Of a stretch of 64,000 nucleotides of DNA, positions 36,891-44,597 are shown piece after piece. The stretch covers positions 930,001 to 994,000 of the forward strand of contig NZ_CP101464.1 in NCBI RefSeq assembly GCF_024362365.1. The letters are read 5' to 3'. Numbering within the stretch: position 1 is the stretch's first letter; each line of letters begins with the position of its first letter. The position numbers and the translations under genes were made by a program. This stretch comes from Janibacter sp. CX7. GTDB lineage: Bacteria > Actinomycetota > Actinomycetes > Actinomycetales > Dermatophilaceae. The notes under the pieces were generated by a model. That model saw nothing but the letters and a program-made list of their open reading frames with translations, was not told where the DNA came from and made no database searches.

Positions 36891-36926
36891 ATGACGAAGG
36901 GGGTGCTGCGGCACCCCCTTCGTCAT
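36891..36926 (+). terminator. Terminator of leuCD
   Basis: ATGACGAAGGGGGTGC (36891-36906), loop TGCG, GCACCCCCTTCGTCAT (36911-36926): a perfect 16-base stem that again contains the CGAAGGGG octamer. Confidence 0.85.
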
Positions 36927-37187
36927 GTCGTCCTCGTGCCGTGACGATCGTGACGGGCGGCTGCGGCCCAATCCCGTTGTGCCGCAGGACGCCCCGCTGC
37001 AGGACGAAGGGTGAGCCCCTCACCCCGCGCAGCGGGCAGGGTGCGAATGCGCTTGTGCGGCAAGAAAAGGCGACGTCCAAATGACCCACCGGAGGTCGTG
37101 ACCCCAATACCGTCGGAACAGGTCGGGTGTACGGCTCGGCCTTCCCAGCCGGGGGACGACCGGCGCCGCACCGCTACGGGAGTGACC
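36927..37187 (+). other. Upstream region of the HU gene
   Basis: No gene is supported here. A possible -10 element TACCGT lies at about 37107, and GGGAG at 37178-37182 is the ribosome site of the HU gene. A short A-rich run (AAGAAAAGG near 37070) stands out against the high GC background. Confidence 0.3.
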
Positions 37188-37955
37188 GTGAACAAGGCAG
37201 AACTCGTCAAGGCTCTCGAGGAAAGGCTCGGCAGCCGCAAGGCCGCCCAGGAAGCACTCGAGGTCGTGCTCGACACGATCGTCCGTGAGGTCGCCAAGGG
37301 CGGCCGCGTCGCCATCACCGGCTTCGGCACCTTCGAGAAGGCGGCCCGCGCCGCGCGCACCGGCCGCAACCCGCGCACCGGTGAGGTCGTCAAGATCAAG
37401 AAGACCAGCGTCCCCCGCTTCAAGGCCGGCACGAGCTTCAAGGGCTATGTCGCCGACCCGCGCTCGCTGCCCAAGGCCGCACCCGCCGCTGCGCGTGCTG
37501 CCGCCGGCACGGTGACCGGTGCGGCCGTCGCCGCCGGTGGCACCGCCCTGTCGATCGCCGAGGGTGCGCTGCCCGGGCGTCGCACGAAGAAGTCCGCCGC
37601 GAGCTCGACCCCGGCCAAGAAGACGGCGACGAAGACCTCCGCCGCGAAGAAGTCGACGGTCAAGAAGGCGACTCCGGCGAAGAAGACGTCGGCGGCCAAG
37701 ACGACCACGAAGAAGGCGACTCCGGCGAAGAAGACGTCGGCGGCCAAGACCACGACGAAGAAGGCCACGCCCGCCAAGAAGACCTCGGCGGCCAAGACCA
37801 CGGTCAAGAAGGCGACTCCGGCGAAGAAGACGTCGGCGGCCAAGACGACCACGAAGAAGGCCACCCCGGCCAAGAAGACCTCGGCGGCCAAGACCACGGC
37901 CAAGAAGGCCACCCCGGCGAAGAAGACCGCATCCTCGTCCGGCGGCGGCAGCTGA
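37188..37955 (+). CDS. hupB: HU-family nucleoid protein with Lys-rich tail
   Basis: 255 residues. The first ~95 residues are an HU fold (NKAELVKALEERLGSRKAAQ, AITGFGTFEKAAR, ARTGRNPRTGEVVKIKKTSV). From about residue 130 an actinobacterial Lys/Ala/Pro/Thr tail follows, built of five exact-length 16-residue repeats. It compacts DNA and the tail adds non-specific binding. The GTG at 37188 is preferred over the one six bases earlier because it gives the canonical (M)NKAEL N-terminus and a correct distance to GGGAG. A strong palindrome after the gene acts as terminator. Confidence 0.95.
   Translation: MNKAELVKALEERLGSRKAAQEALEVVLDTIVREVAKGGRVAITGFGTFEKAARAARTGRNPRTGEVVKIKKTSVPRFKAGTSFKGYVADPRSLPKAAPAAARAAAGTVTGAAVAAGGTALSIAEGALPGRRTKKSAASSTPAKKTATKTSAAKKSTVKKATPAKKTSAAKTTTKKATPAKKTSAAKTTTKKATPAKKTSAAKTTVKKATPAKKTSAAKTTTKKATPAKKTSAAKTTAKKATPAKKTASSSGGGS
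37662..37928 (+). repeat. 48-base tandem repeats in the HU gene tail
   Basis: Five units of 48 bases (37662-37901) encode KKATPAKKTSAAKTT plus T, V or A, and a partial sixth follows. Units differ mostly at synonymous positions. Repeats like this vary in number between strains by slippage or recombination. Confidence 0.9.
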
Positions 37956-37964
37956 CCCGAGGAG

Positions 37965-38008
37965 CACGACGAGGGCCGACGACCACGTGGTCGTCGGCCC
38001 TCGTCGTG
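37965..38008. terminator. Perfect 44-base palindrome after hupB
   Basis: The arm 37965-37986, starting CACGACGAGGGCCGAC, is followed immediately by its exact complement to 38008. It sits 9 bases after the HU stop and 18 bases before the end of a convergent gene, so it should stop transcription from both sides. Confidence 0.8.
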
Positions 38009-38026
38009 TCGGCCCGCGCCGTGCCG

Positions 38027-38236
38027 TCAGGCGATCGTCTCGCCGTCGCCGATGCCGACGATCCACAGCCGCGTGACGACCCCGTCGGCGACGACGATGC
38101 TCACCCGCTGCCCGGGGCGCACGAAGCGCAACGAGCTCTCGGCGAAGACCTCGGGCGTCGCCTCGAGGCGCACACCCTCGTCGGTGACGACGACGGTGCC
38201 GTCGTCCGGGCTGTGGGAGAAGACCGTGGCTTGCAC
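38027..38236 (-). CDS. Small conserved-looking protein of unknown function
   Basis: 69 residues from a GTG at 38236 (VQATVFSHSPDDGTVVVTDEG). Alternating hydrophobic and charged residues suggest a small beta-barrel, reminiscent of cold-shock-type folds, but the RNA-binding motifs are absent. It is divergent from plsC. The product is not recognised. Confidence 0.6.
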   Translation of the reverse strand: MQATVFSHSPDDGTVVVTDEGVRLEATPEVFAESSLRFVRPGQRVSIVVADGVVTRLWIVGIGDGETIA

Positions 38237-38292
38237 AGGTCGAGCGTATCCGTGGCCTAGGGTGTGCAAGGCCGAGAGCAAGAAGAGGTGAC

Positions 38293-39048
38293 ATGGTCGT
38301 CCACCGCACGCACACGCCCGTGATGTACCGGGTGGCTGCCGGGCTGCTGCGCGGGGCGATGCGCCTCGTCGCCCGCTACGAGGTGAGCGGTCTGGAGCAC
38401 GTGCCCGAGCAGGGCGGCTTCATCATCACGCCCAACCACGTCTCCCACGTCGACCCCTTCCCGTGGGCGCACGTGCTCTACAACCGGGGCTACAGCCCCG
38501 TCTACCTGGCCAAGAGCACGCTCTTCGACACCCCGGTCGTCGGGTGGGTCCTGCGCCACGCCAAGCAGGTGCGCGTCGACCGCGAGACGACGTCGGCCGG
38601 CACCGCACTCGTCCACGCCGTGCGGGCGCTCGACGCGGGGGAGTGCGTCGTCATCTACCCGGAGGGTTCGCTCACCCGCGACCCCGACCTGTGGCCCATG
38701 CGGGGCAAGACCGGCGCAGCGCGCCTGGCGCTGCAGTCCGGTGCGCCGGTCATCCCCGTCGCCCAGTGGGGGCCGCAGGACCTGCTGCCCCGCTACGCCA
38801 AGCGCCCTCGCCTGTCGCGCCACCGGGTGCGCATGCAGGTGCGCTTCGGTCCGCCCGTCGACCTCGACGACCTGCGGGCACAGCCGGCGAAGGGAGCGGC
38901 CGTCACCGCGGCCACCGACCGGATCATGCAGGCCATCACCACCGAGCTCGAGACCATGCGCGGTGAGCGTGCACCGGCCGAGCGCTTCGACCCGAAGGCC
39001 CATGGCATGCGTGTCACGGGCGACTACCGATCAGGAGAGCAGTCGTGA
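38293..39048 (+). CDS. plsC: 1-acyl-sn-glycerol-3-phosphate acyltransferase
   Basis: 251 residues. The acyltransferase motifs are NHVSHVDP (HX4D) and the acceptor-site YPEGSLTRDPDLWPM. It acylates lysophosphatidic acid at the membrane to make phosphatidic acid. AGAGGTG lies just before the ATG. Its stop overlaps the gpsA start (GTGA), so acyltransferase and glycerol-3-phosphate synthesis are coupled. Confidence 0.92.
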   Translation: MVVHRTHTPVMYRVAAGLLRGAMRLVARYEVSGLEHVPEQGGFIITPNHVSHVDPFPWAHVLYNRGYSPVYLAKSTLFDTPVVGWVLRHAKQVRVDRETTSAGTALVHAVRALDAGECVVIYPEGSLTRDPDLWPMRGKTGAARLALQSGAPVIPVAQWGPQDLLPRYAKRPRLSRHRVRMQVRFGPPVDLDDLRAQPAKGAAVTAATDRIMQAITTELETMRGERAPAERFDPKAHGMRVTGDYRSGEQS

Positions 39049-40040
39049 GCCACATCGCAGTCTTCGGAGCCGGCAGCTGGGGCACCGCCTTCGCCTCGAT
39101 CCTCGCCGACGGCGGCAACGACGTGCGGGTCTGGGGCCGACGCCCCGAGCTCGTCGAGCAGCTCAACCGCGGGGTCAACGACGACTACCTGCCGGGCGTG
39201 CAGCTGCCGGGCGGGATCGGCGCCTCCACCGACCCCGCCGAGGTCACCGAGGGCGCCGAGATCGTCATCCTGTCGGTGCCGTCGCAGTCGTTGCGCACCA
39301 ACCTCACCGAGTGGGCGCCGCTGCTCACCGACAAGATCGTCGTGTCCCTGATGAAGGGCATCGAGCTCGGCACGACGAAGCGGATGAGTGAGGTCATCCA
39401 CGAGGTCGCCGGGGTCCCGGCCGACCGGATCGGCGTCGTGAGCGGGCCCAACCTCGCCCGCGAGATCGTCCAGCGGCAGCCCGCCGCCACGGTCGTCGCC
39501 TGCCCCGACGTCTCCGCCGCCGATCGGGTGGCCGCGGCCTGCTCGACGAGCTACTTCCGCCCCTACACGAGCCACGACGTCGTCGGCGCCGAGCTCGGTG
39601 GTGCGGTCAAGAACGTCATCGCCCTCGCGGTCGGCATGGCCGCCGGTCTCGGCTTCGGCGACAACACCAAGGCCACGCTCATCACCCGCGGGCTCGCCGA
39701 GACCACCCGCCTGGCGATGGCCCTGGGCGCCGACCCGCGGACGATGGCCGGCCTCGCCGGTGTCGGCGACCTCATCGCGACGTGCATGTCGCCGCTGTCG
39801 CGCAACCACTCCTTCGGCGTCAAGCTCGGCGAGGGCCTGTCGGTCGCCGAGGTCACCGAGCAGACGAAGCAGACCGCCGAGGGCGTGAAGTCCTGCGCCT
39901 CGATCCTCGACCTCGCCCGCGCCCACGGCGTCGACGTGCCGATCACCGAGATGGTCAACCGCGTCGTCCACGAGGGCTTCGCCCCCGCCGACATGGTCGA
40001 CGTCCTGCTCGCCCGCGCCCGCAAGCACGAGACCGAGTAG
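39045..40040 (+). CDS. gpsA: Glycerol-3-phosphate dehydrogenase [NAD(P)+]
   Basis: 331 residues from GTG. The N-terminal Rossmann motif is IAVFGAGSWGTAFA, and the catalytic lysine lies in LGGAVKNVIALAVGMA. It reduces dihydroxyacetone phosphate to glycerol-3-phosphate, the backbone of phospholipids. It overlaps plsC by four bases. Downstream lie two family B repeats and a large inverted repeat. Confidence 0.96.
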   Translation: MSHIAVFGAGSWGTAFASILADGGNDVRVWGRRPELVEQLNRGVNDDYLPGVQLPGGIGASTDPAEVTEGAEIVILSVPSQSLRTNLTEWAPLLTDKIVVSLMKGIELGTTKRMSEVIHEVAGVPADRIGVVSGPNLAREIVQRQPAATVVACPDVSAADRVAAACSTSYFRPYTSHDVVGAELGGAVKNVIALAVGMAAGLGFGDNTKATLITRGLAETTRLAMALGADPRTMAGLAGVGDLIATCMSPLSRNHSFGVKLGEGLSVAEVTEQTKQTAEGVKSCASILDLARAHGVDVPITEMVNRVVHEGFAPADMVDVLLARARKHETE

Positions 40041-40047
40041 CCCCCCC

Positions 40048-40086
40048 GGTCCCTGAGGAGCTTGCGCAGCAAGCGTCTCGAAGGGC
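40048..40086. repeat. Hairpin repeat family B, copy 3
   Basis: GGTCCCTGAGGA, stem GCTTGC-GCA-GCAAGC (40060-40074), CGTCTCGAAGGGC. Compared with copy 2 the stem changed C to T on one side and G to A on the other, so pairing is kept. Confidence 0.85.
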
Positions 40087-40093
40087 CCGCTCC

Positions 40094-40197
40094 GGACGAA
40101 GGGGGACGACCGCGCCCGCCGAAGTCCTTCGTCTCCCCGCACGTCGCGTCGTCGTGCCTGACTTCGGCTTGATGTGCGCGGTCATCCCCCTTCGTCC
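40094..40197. repeat. Large multi-stem inverted repeat
   Basis: Outer arms of 22 bases (40094-40115, starting GGACGAAGGGGGA; 40176-40197) pair with one mismatch. Inside, GCCGAAGTC (40118-40126) pairs with GACTTCGGC (40160-40168), and GCACG/CGTGC forms a third stem in the centre (40139-40157). It is flanked on both sides by family B repeats. It may be a structured RNA, a terminator complex or a small non-autonomous element. Confidence 0.7.
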
Positions 40198-40216
40198 TGC
40201 GCCTGCGCTCCTCCCC

Positions 40217-40254
40217 GGTCCCTGAGGAGGCCGCCCGCGGCCGTCTCGAAGGGC
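40217..40254. repeat. Hairpin repeat family B, copy 4
   Basis: GGTCCCTGAGGA, stem GGCCGC-CC-GCGGCC (40229-40242), CGTCTCGAAGGGC. The stem is identical to copy 1. It ends six bases before the stop codon of the minus-strand PLP gene. Confidence 0.85.
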
Positions 40255-40259
40255 CTCGC

Positions 40260-41357
40260 TCAGACCCGGTCGAGGGCCTGCTGCAGGTCGGCCCAGAGGT
40301 CGTCGACGTCCTCGACGCCGACGGACAGGCGGACGAGGTTGTCGGGGACGGCGTCGGGCTCGCCGGGCTGGCGGCGGCGGCGCTCGAGCTGCGACTCGAC
40401 ACCACCGAGGCTCGTCGAGGGCGACCAGATGCGGGTGCCGGCGGTCATGGCCTCGGCCTCGGCGGCGCCATCACCGTCGCCGGCGACCTCGACGGAGACG
40501 ATCGCGCCCCAGCCGGGGTAGCGCACGCGGGAGATGCGCGGGTGGGTGGCCAGGCGTTCGGCGAGGTCGGCGGCGTTGGCGCACGCCCGCTCCAGGCGAA
40601 GGGAGAGCGTGCGCAGCCCGCGCAGCGCGAGCCACGCCTCCATGGGTCCGGCGATCGCCCCACCGAGGGTGCGGTGGCGGGCAAGGCGGGCGTGCAGCTC
40701 CCGGCCCGCGTCGGTGCCGGGGGTGACGGTCAGGCCGAGGATGACGTCGGAGTGGCCGGAGAGGTACTTCGTCGCGGAGTGCACGACGACGTCGACGCCG
40801 TCCTCGAGCGGGCGCTGCAGCAGCGGGGTGGCGAAGGTGTTGTCGACGACGACGAGCGCCCCCGCCTCGTGCGCCGCCGCGGTCAGGCCGCCGATGTCGG
40901 CGACCTCGAGCAGCGGGTTGGACGGCGACTCGAGCCACAGCAGGTCGGCGCCGGCCAGGGCCGCGGTCGTCGCCGCGGTGTCGGTGACGTCGACCCACCG
41001 GACCTCGAGCCGACCGTCGCGCGCCGCCTCGGTCAGCGTGACGACGACGCCGTTGTAGGCGGCGGCGGGCGCGACGACGGTGCCGCCGGTCGGCACGAGG
41101 GAGAGCGCGGCCTGCACCGCGGCCATGCCGGACGAGAAGAGGAGCGCGTCACCCCCTTCGAGCTCGCCGACCGCCTCCTCGAAGGGAGTCCACGTCGGGT
41201 TGCCGACCCGCGCGTAGTTGACCGGCCCGTCCTGGATGTAGGTCGAGGTGAAGGTCACGGGCGGGTTGAGCGCCGCACCCGGGGTGCGCTCGGGGCGCCC
41301 GAGGGCGACCACCTTGGTGCGGGGGGAGAGGGCCTGTGCGGCGTCGTCGTGCTCCAT
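40260..41357 (-). CDS. Cystathionine gamma-synthase/lyase-type PLP enzyme
   Basis: 365 residues. The PLP lysine is in SATKYLSGHSDV, SSGMAAVQAAL binds the phosphate, and STSLGGVESQLERR is the C-terminal family motif. It belongs to trans-sulfuration (methionine/cysteine metabolism); synthase and lyase cannot be separated by eye, and no partner gene is nearby. The ATG at 41357 is only 31 bases from the divergent ddl start. A family B repeat abuts its stop codon. Confidence 0.88.
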   Translation of the reverse strand: MEHDDAAQALSPRTKVVALGRPERTPGAALNPPVTFTSTYIQDGPVNYARVGNPTWTPFEEAVGELEGGDALLFSSGMAAVQAALSLVPTGGTVVAPAAAYNGVVVTLTEAARDGRLEVRWVDVTDTAATTAALAGADLLWLESPSNPLLEVADIGGLTAAAHEAGALVVVDNTFATPLLQRPLEDGVDVVVHSATKYLSGHSDVILGLTVTPGTDAGRELHARLARHRTLGGAIAGPMEAWLALRGLRTLSLRLERACANAADLAERLATHPRISRVRYPGWGAIVSVEVAGDGDGAAEAEAMTAGTRIWSPSTSLGGVESQLERRRRQPGEPDAVPDNLVRLSVGVEDVDDLWADLQQALDRV

Positions 41358-41388
41358 GAGGGCGAGGCTAGAGGTTAGTCTCTCCCCG

Positions 41389-42516
41389 ATGAGCAGCCAG
41401 TCCAGCCGCAAGCCCCGCGTCGCCGTCGTCTTCGGCGGTCGCTCCTCCGAGCACGCCGTCTCCTGCGCCACGGCCGCGGGCGTGCTGCGCGCGATCGACC
41501 GTGACGCCTACGACGTCGTCCCGGTCGGGATCACGACCGACGGGTCGTGGGTGCTCGCCGCCGACGACCCCGATGCGCTGGCGCTCACGCCGGGGCACAC
41601 GCCCGAGGTCACCGAGACCGGCACCGAGGTCATCCTGCCGACCCGCGTCGGCGACTCCACCCTCACGGTGCACCGAGCGGGGCAGGCGCTCGAGGCCCTC
41701 GGCGAGGTCGACGTCGTCTTCCCGCTGCTCCACGGCCCCTACGGCGAGGACGGCACCCTGCAGGGCATGCTCGAGCTCGCCGACATCCGCTACGTCGGCT
41801 CGGGCGTCCTCGCCTCCGCGGCCGGCATGGACAAGCACTACATGAAGGTCGTCTTCGCCGGCGCCGGCCTGCCCGTCGGGCCCTACACGGTCATCACCGA
41901 CGCCCAGTGGCGCCGGGACAAGGCCGCCGCGATGGACGCCGTCAACGCGCTGACCTTCCCCGTCTTCGTCAAGCCCTGCCGCGCCGGCTCGTCGATGGGC
42001 GTGTCCAAGGTCGACGCCCCTGACGGGCTCGAGGCGGCCATCGAGGCCGCCCGCGAGCACGACCTCAAGGTCATCGTCGAGTCCGGCATCGTCGGCCGTG
42101 AGATCGAGTGCGCCGTCCTCCAGGGGCGCGGGCTCGACGCCCCCCGCACCTCGATGCCCGGCGAGATCGTCGTCGAGTCCGGCCACGGTCACGACTTCTA
42201 CGACTTCGAGGCCAAGTACCTCGACGAGGCCTCGGTCGTGCTGTCCTGCCCGGCGGACCTGCCGCAGGCCGCGATCGACGAGGTGCGCCGCCTGGCGGCC
42301 GCGGCCTTCGAGTCGCTGGCCTGCGAGGGCCTGGCCCGGGTCGACTGCTTCGTCACCGAGGGCGGTGCCGTGGTCATCAACGAGATCAACACGATGCCCG
42401 GCTTCACCCCGCACTCGATGTACCCGCGCATGTGGGACGCGAGCGGCCTCGCCTACCCCGAGCTCGTCGACGAGCTCATCCAACTCGCCCTCGAGCGCCC
42501 CGTCGGCCTGCGCTGA
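41389..42516 (+). CDS. ddl: D-alanine--D-alanine ligase
   Basis: 375 residues, ATP-grasp enzyme making the D-Ala-D-Ala dipeptide of peptidoglycan. N-terminal VVFGGRSSEHAVSCATA, LHGPYGEDGTLQGMLEL, VFVKPCRAGSSMGVSKV and the metal-binding INEINTMPGFTPHSMYPRMW are all present. The start MSSQSSRKPRVAVVFGG is the first giving the family N-terminus. It is divergent from the PLP gene across a 31-base gap, so the promoters must overlap. A CTAG palindrome follows the stop. Confidence 0.96.
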   Translation: MSSQSSRKPRVAVVFGGRSSEHAVSCATAAGVLRAIDRDAYDVVPVGITTDGSWVLAADDPDALALTPGHTPEVTETGTEVILPTRVGDSTLTVHRAGQALEALGEVDVVFPLLHGPYGEDGTLQGMLELADIRYVGSGVLASAAGMDKHYMKVVFAGAGLPVGPYTVITDAQWRRDKAAAMDAVNALTFPVFVKPCRAGSSMGVSKVDAPDGLEAAIEAAREHDLKVIVESGIVGREIECAVLQGRGLDAPRTSMPGEIVVESGHGHDFYDFEAKYLDEASVVLSCPADLPQAAIDEVRRLAAAAFESLACEGLARVDCFVTEGGAVVINEINTMPGFTPHSMYPRMWDASGLAYPELVDELIQLALERPVGLR

Positions 42517-42521
42517 CCGCG

Positions 42522-42557
42522 CCAACCCTGCAGGACCCTAGGGTCTTGCAGAGTTGG
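42522..42557. repeat. CTAG-centred palindrome, copy 3
   Basis: CCAACCCTGCAGGACCCT then AGGGTCTTGCAGAGTTGG, with one C-A mismatch and one G-U. It begins five bases after the ddl stop in the 70-base gap between convergent genes, a classic place for a terminator. Confidence 0.85.
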
Positions 42558-42586
42558 GGCAGGGCGAAGGGGAGTGGGCCATGGGC

Positions 42587-43045
42587 TCAGGAGCACTCGC
42601 GCCCGTTGGTCGGCAGCTCCTCGACCGCCTGCGTGAAGGCCGGAAGCAGCAGCGGCCCCGGCCCGTGTGCCTCGGGCACGATGACCTCGATCGCCGGGTC
42701 GCGCCCATAGGTCGTCAGGCGCGTGCCGTCGCCGAGCTCCTCGGCGACCCAGCCGATGTCGTCGACGACGACGCACTGCTCCTCGGTCGGCCCCAGCGCG
42801 GGCATCCCGCAGCGCGCGACGACCGCCGGGTCACCCCAGGCGCGCACCCCGGGGTCGCTCGGGTCGGTCTCGCGGGGCTCCAGCTCGCTCAGCGTCGAGG
42901 GCCAGTGCTCGGCGGCCGCGACGCACGGTGGGCTGTCCGCCGCATCGGGCACGGCCACCTCCACGGCACCTCCGCAGCCCGCGAGCAGCAGCGGCAGCGC
43001 GCAGCCGAGGGCGAGAGCGGCACGAGGTCGGCGGGTGAAGGGCAC
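42587..43045 (-). CDS. DUF3515 lipoprotein
   Basis: 152 residues. A signal peptide of type II is seen in RAALALGCALPLLLAGCGG, with the lipidated cysteine in the lipobox LAGC. The mature part carries conserved-looking cysteines (CVAAAEHWPSTL, ARCGMPALG, EEQCVVVDD), as in DUF3515 proteins that lie between ddl and thiL in actinobacteria. The function is unknown. Divergent from thiL. Confidence 0.88.
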   Translation of the reverse strand: MPFTRRPRAALALGCALPLLLAGCGGAVEVAVPDAADSPPCVAAAEHWPSTLSELEPRETDPSDPGVRAWGDPAVVARCGMPALGPTEEQCVVVDDIGWVAEELGDGTRLTTYGRDPAIEVIVPEAHGPGPLLLPAFTQAVEELPTNGRECS

Positions 43046-43100
43046 GGCGGGGAGGCTACCGTGCGGTGCTGACCCCCTTCGCCTCGATGGAGCGTGACCG

Positions 43101-44120
43101 ATGCACCCGACCCGCCTGTCCGACCTGTCGGAGGGGGAGCTGCTGCGGCGCCTCTTCCCGGTCTACGACACGGCGAAGGGGGGGCCCGCCGACGTCGTCC
43201 TCGGCCCGGGCGACGACGCGGCCGTCCTCGCCGCACCGTCCGGGGCCGTCGTGCTCACGACCGACACGATGGTGCGCGGGCGCGACTGGCTCGACACGTG
43301 GTCCTCGCCGCAGGAGGTCGGGCACAAGGCCGTCGTGCAGAACGTCGCGGACATCGCCGCGATGGGCGCCACGCCCACCGGTCTGCTCGTCGCCCTCGCC
43401 GCCGACCCCAGGACCGAGGTCGACTGGGCGGTGGGCCTAGCGGAGGGCATCGCTGCGGCCGCTCGCGAGGCGGGTGCCCCGGTCCTCGGTGGCGACCTGT
43501 CGTCGGCAGGGGAGGGCAGCGTCTTCGTCGCCATCACGGCCATCGGTGACCTGGGCGGCCGCGCCCCGGTGCGCCGCGACGGTGCCCGCCCCGGCGATGT
43601 CGTCGCCGTCAGCGGGACGCTCGGTCGCTCGGGCGGCGGTCTGCAGCTGCTCCTTGCCGGTCGCGGCCGCACCCACGACGACGGGGACCCGGGCACCGAC
43701 GGGGATGCCACGCTGCGGGCTGCCCACGAGCTGTGCCTGACCCACCGCACCGCCGGCCGCCCCCCGTGGGAGCAGGGTCCGGTCGCGGCCGACGCCGGGG
43801 CGACCTCGATGATCGACCTGTCCGACGGGCTCGTGCGTGACCTCGGCCGGGTCGCCCGGGCCAGCGGGCTGCGCGTCGAGCTGTCGGGCGAGGCGCTGGC
43901 CGAGCACGCCGCCGGCCCGCTCACCGAAGCCCTCGGCGCCGCCGAGGCGATGCGTCAGGTCCTGTCCGGGGGAGAGGAGCACTCGCTCGTCGCGACCTTC
44001 GCCCCCGGCGACGTGCCTGCGGGCTGGCAGGTCCTCGGCGCCTGCGCCGCCGGCGAGCCGACGGTCCTCGTCGACGGCACCGAGCCCGCCGTCACCGGCT
44101 GGGACCACTTCCGGGCGTGA
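43101..44120 (+). CDS. thiL: Thiamine-monophosphate kinase
   Basis: 339 residues. It phosphorylates thiamine monophosphate to the active diphosphate. ATP and metal-binding signatures are LGPGDDAAVLAAP, TTDTMVRGRDW, AVVQNVADIAAMGATP and MIDLSDGLVRDLGR. Start MHPTRLSDLSEGELL. No thiamine riboswitch is visible upstream; the 55-base divergent gap is too short for one. The convergent rpmB follows. Confidence 0.94.
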   Translation: MHPTRLSDLSEGELLRRLFPVYDTAKGGPADVVLGPGDDAAVLAAPSGAVVLTTDTMVRGRDWLDTWSSPQEVGHKAVVQNVADIAAMGATPTGLLVALAADPRTEVDWAVGLAEGIAAAAREAGAPVLGGDLSSAGEGSVFVAITAIGDLGGRAPVRRDGARPGDVVAVSGTLGRSGGGLQLLLAGRGRTHDDGDPGTDGDATLRAAHELCLTHRTAGRPPWEQGPVAADAGATSMIDLSDGLVRDLGRVARASGLRVELSGEALAEHAAGPLTEALGAAEAMRQVLSGGEEHSLVATFAPGDVPAGWQVLGACAAGEPTVLVDGTEPAVTGWDHFRA

Positions 44121-44149
44121 GGCTCCCCCTTCGTCCGGGGGAGGGCACG

Positions 44150-44184
44150 AAAAAGCCGCCGTCCCCCCGAAGGGGAGCGGCGGC
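44150..44184 (-). terminator. Terminator of rpmB with T-tract
   Basis: Read on the minus strand, GCCGCCGCTCCCC, a short loop and GGGGGGACGGCGGC are followed by TTTTTCG. This is the most canonical intrinsic terminator in the window. It lies between convergent rpmB and thiL. Confidence 0.88.
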
Positions 44185-44202
44185 GATGTCGTCAGCCTCG
44201 GG

Positions 44203-44397
44203 TCAGCGCTGGACCTTGCCGGCCTTGAGGCACGAGGTGCAGACATTGAGACGCTTCGGGGTCACCCCGGCGTCGCCCACCTTGGCCCGAACGCGCTGGA
44301 TGTTCGGGTTCCAGCGACGCTTGGTGCGGCGGTGCGAGTGCGAGATGGAGTGTCCGAAGGACGGTCCCTTGCCGCAGACGTCGCAGTTGGCAGCCAC
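44203..44397 (-). CDS. rpmB: 50S ribosomal protein L28
   Basis: 64 residues. [20 protein letters not shown] and [17 protein letters not shown] carry the four cysteines of the zinc-binding form. It is expressed divergently from the DAK2 gene, as in other actinobacteria. Confidence 0.97.
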   Translation of the reverse strand: MAANCDVCGKGPSFGHSISHSHRRTKRRWNPNIQRVRAKVGDAGVTPKRLNVCTSCLKAGKVQR

Positions 44398-44597
44398 GGG
44401 TATCTCCTGTGTTCGTCAGTCAGTGAGTGTCGCGCCCGGGCTGTCCACCACGAAGGGGGGACCCGTCACCGGGCAACCGGTACAGAGTAGCCGAGGTGGG
44501 ACCGCGGAGCCAAAACGGTGTCGGCAGGCGGCCCGGGGGCCACCACATCGTGCCGCACGGGCCCGCCCTGACGCACCTCTCCACTAACGTGACCGAC

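Noticed and set aside
37662..37928. Regular repeats considered as a CRISPR array
   Set aside because: They are contiguous 48-base coding repeats without spacers, inside the HU gene tail.
43046..43100. Thiamine riboswitch upstream of thiL
   Set aside because: The gap is only 55 bases and shows none of the conserved elements.
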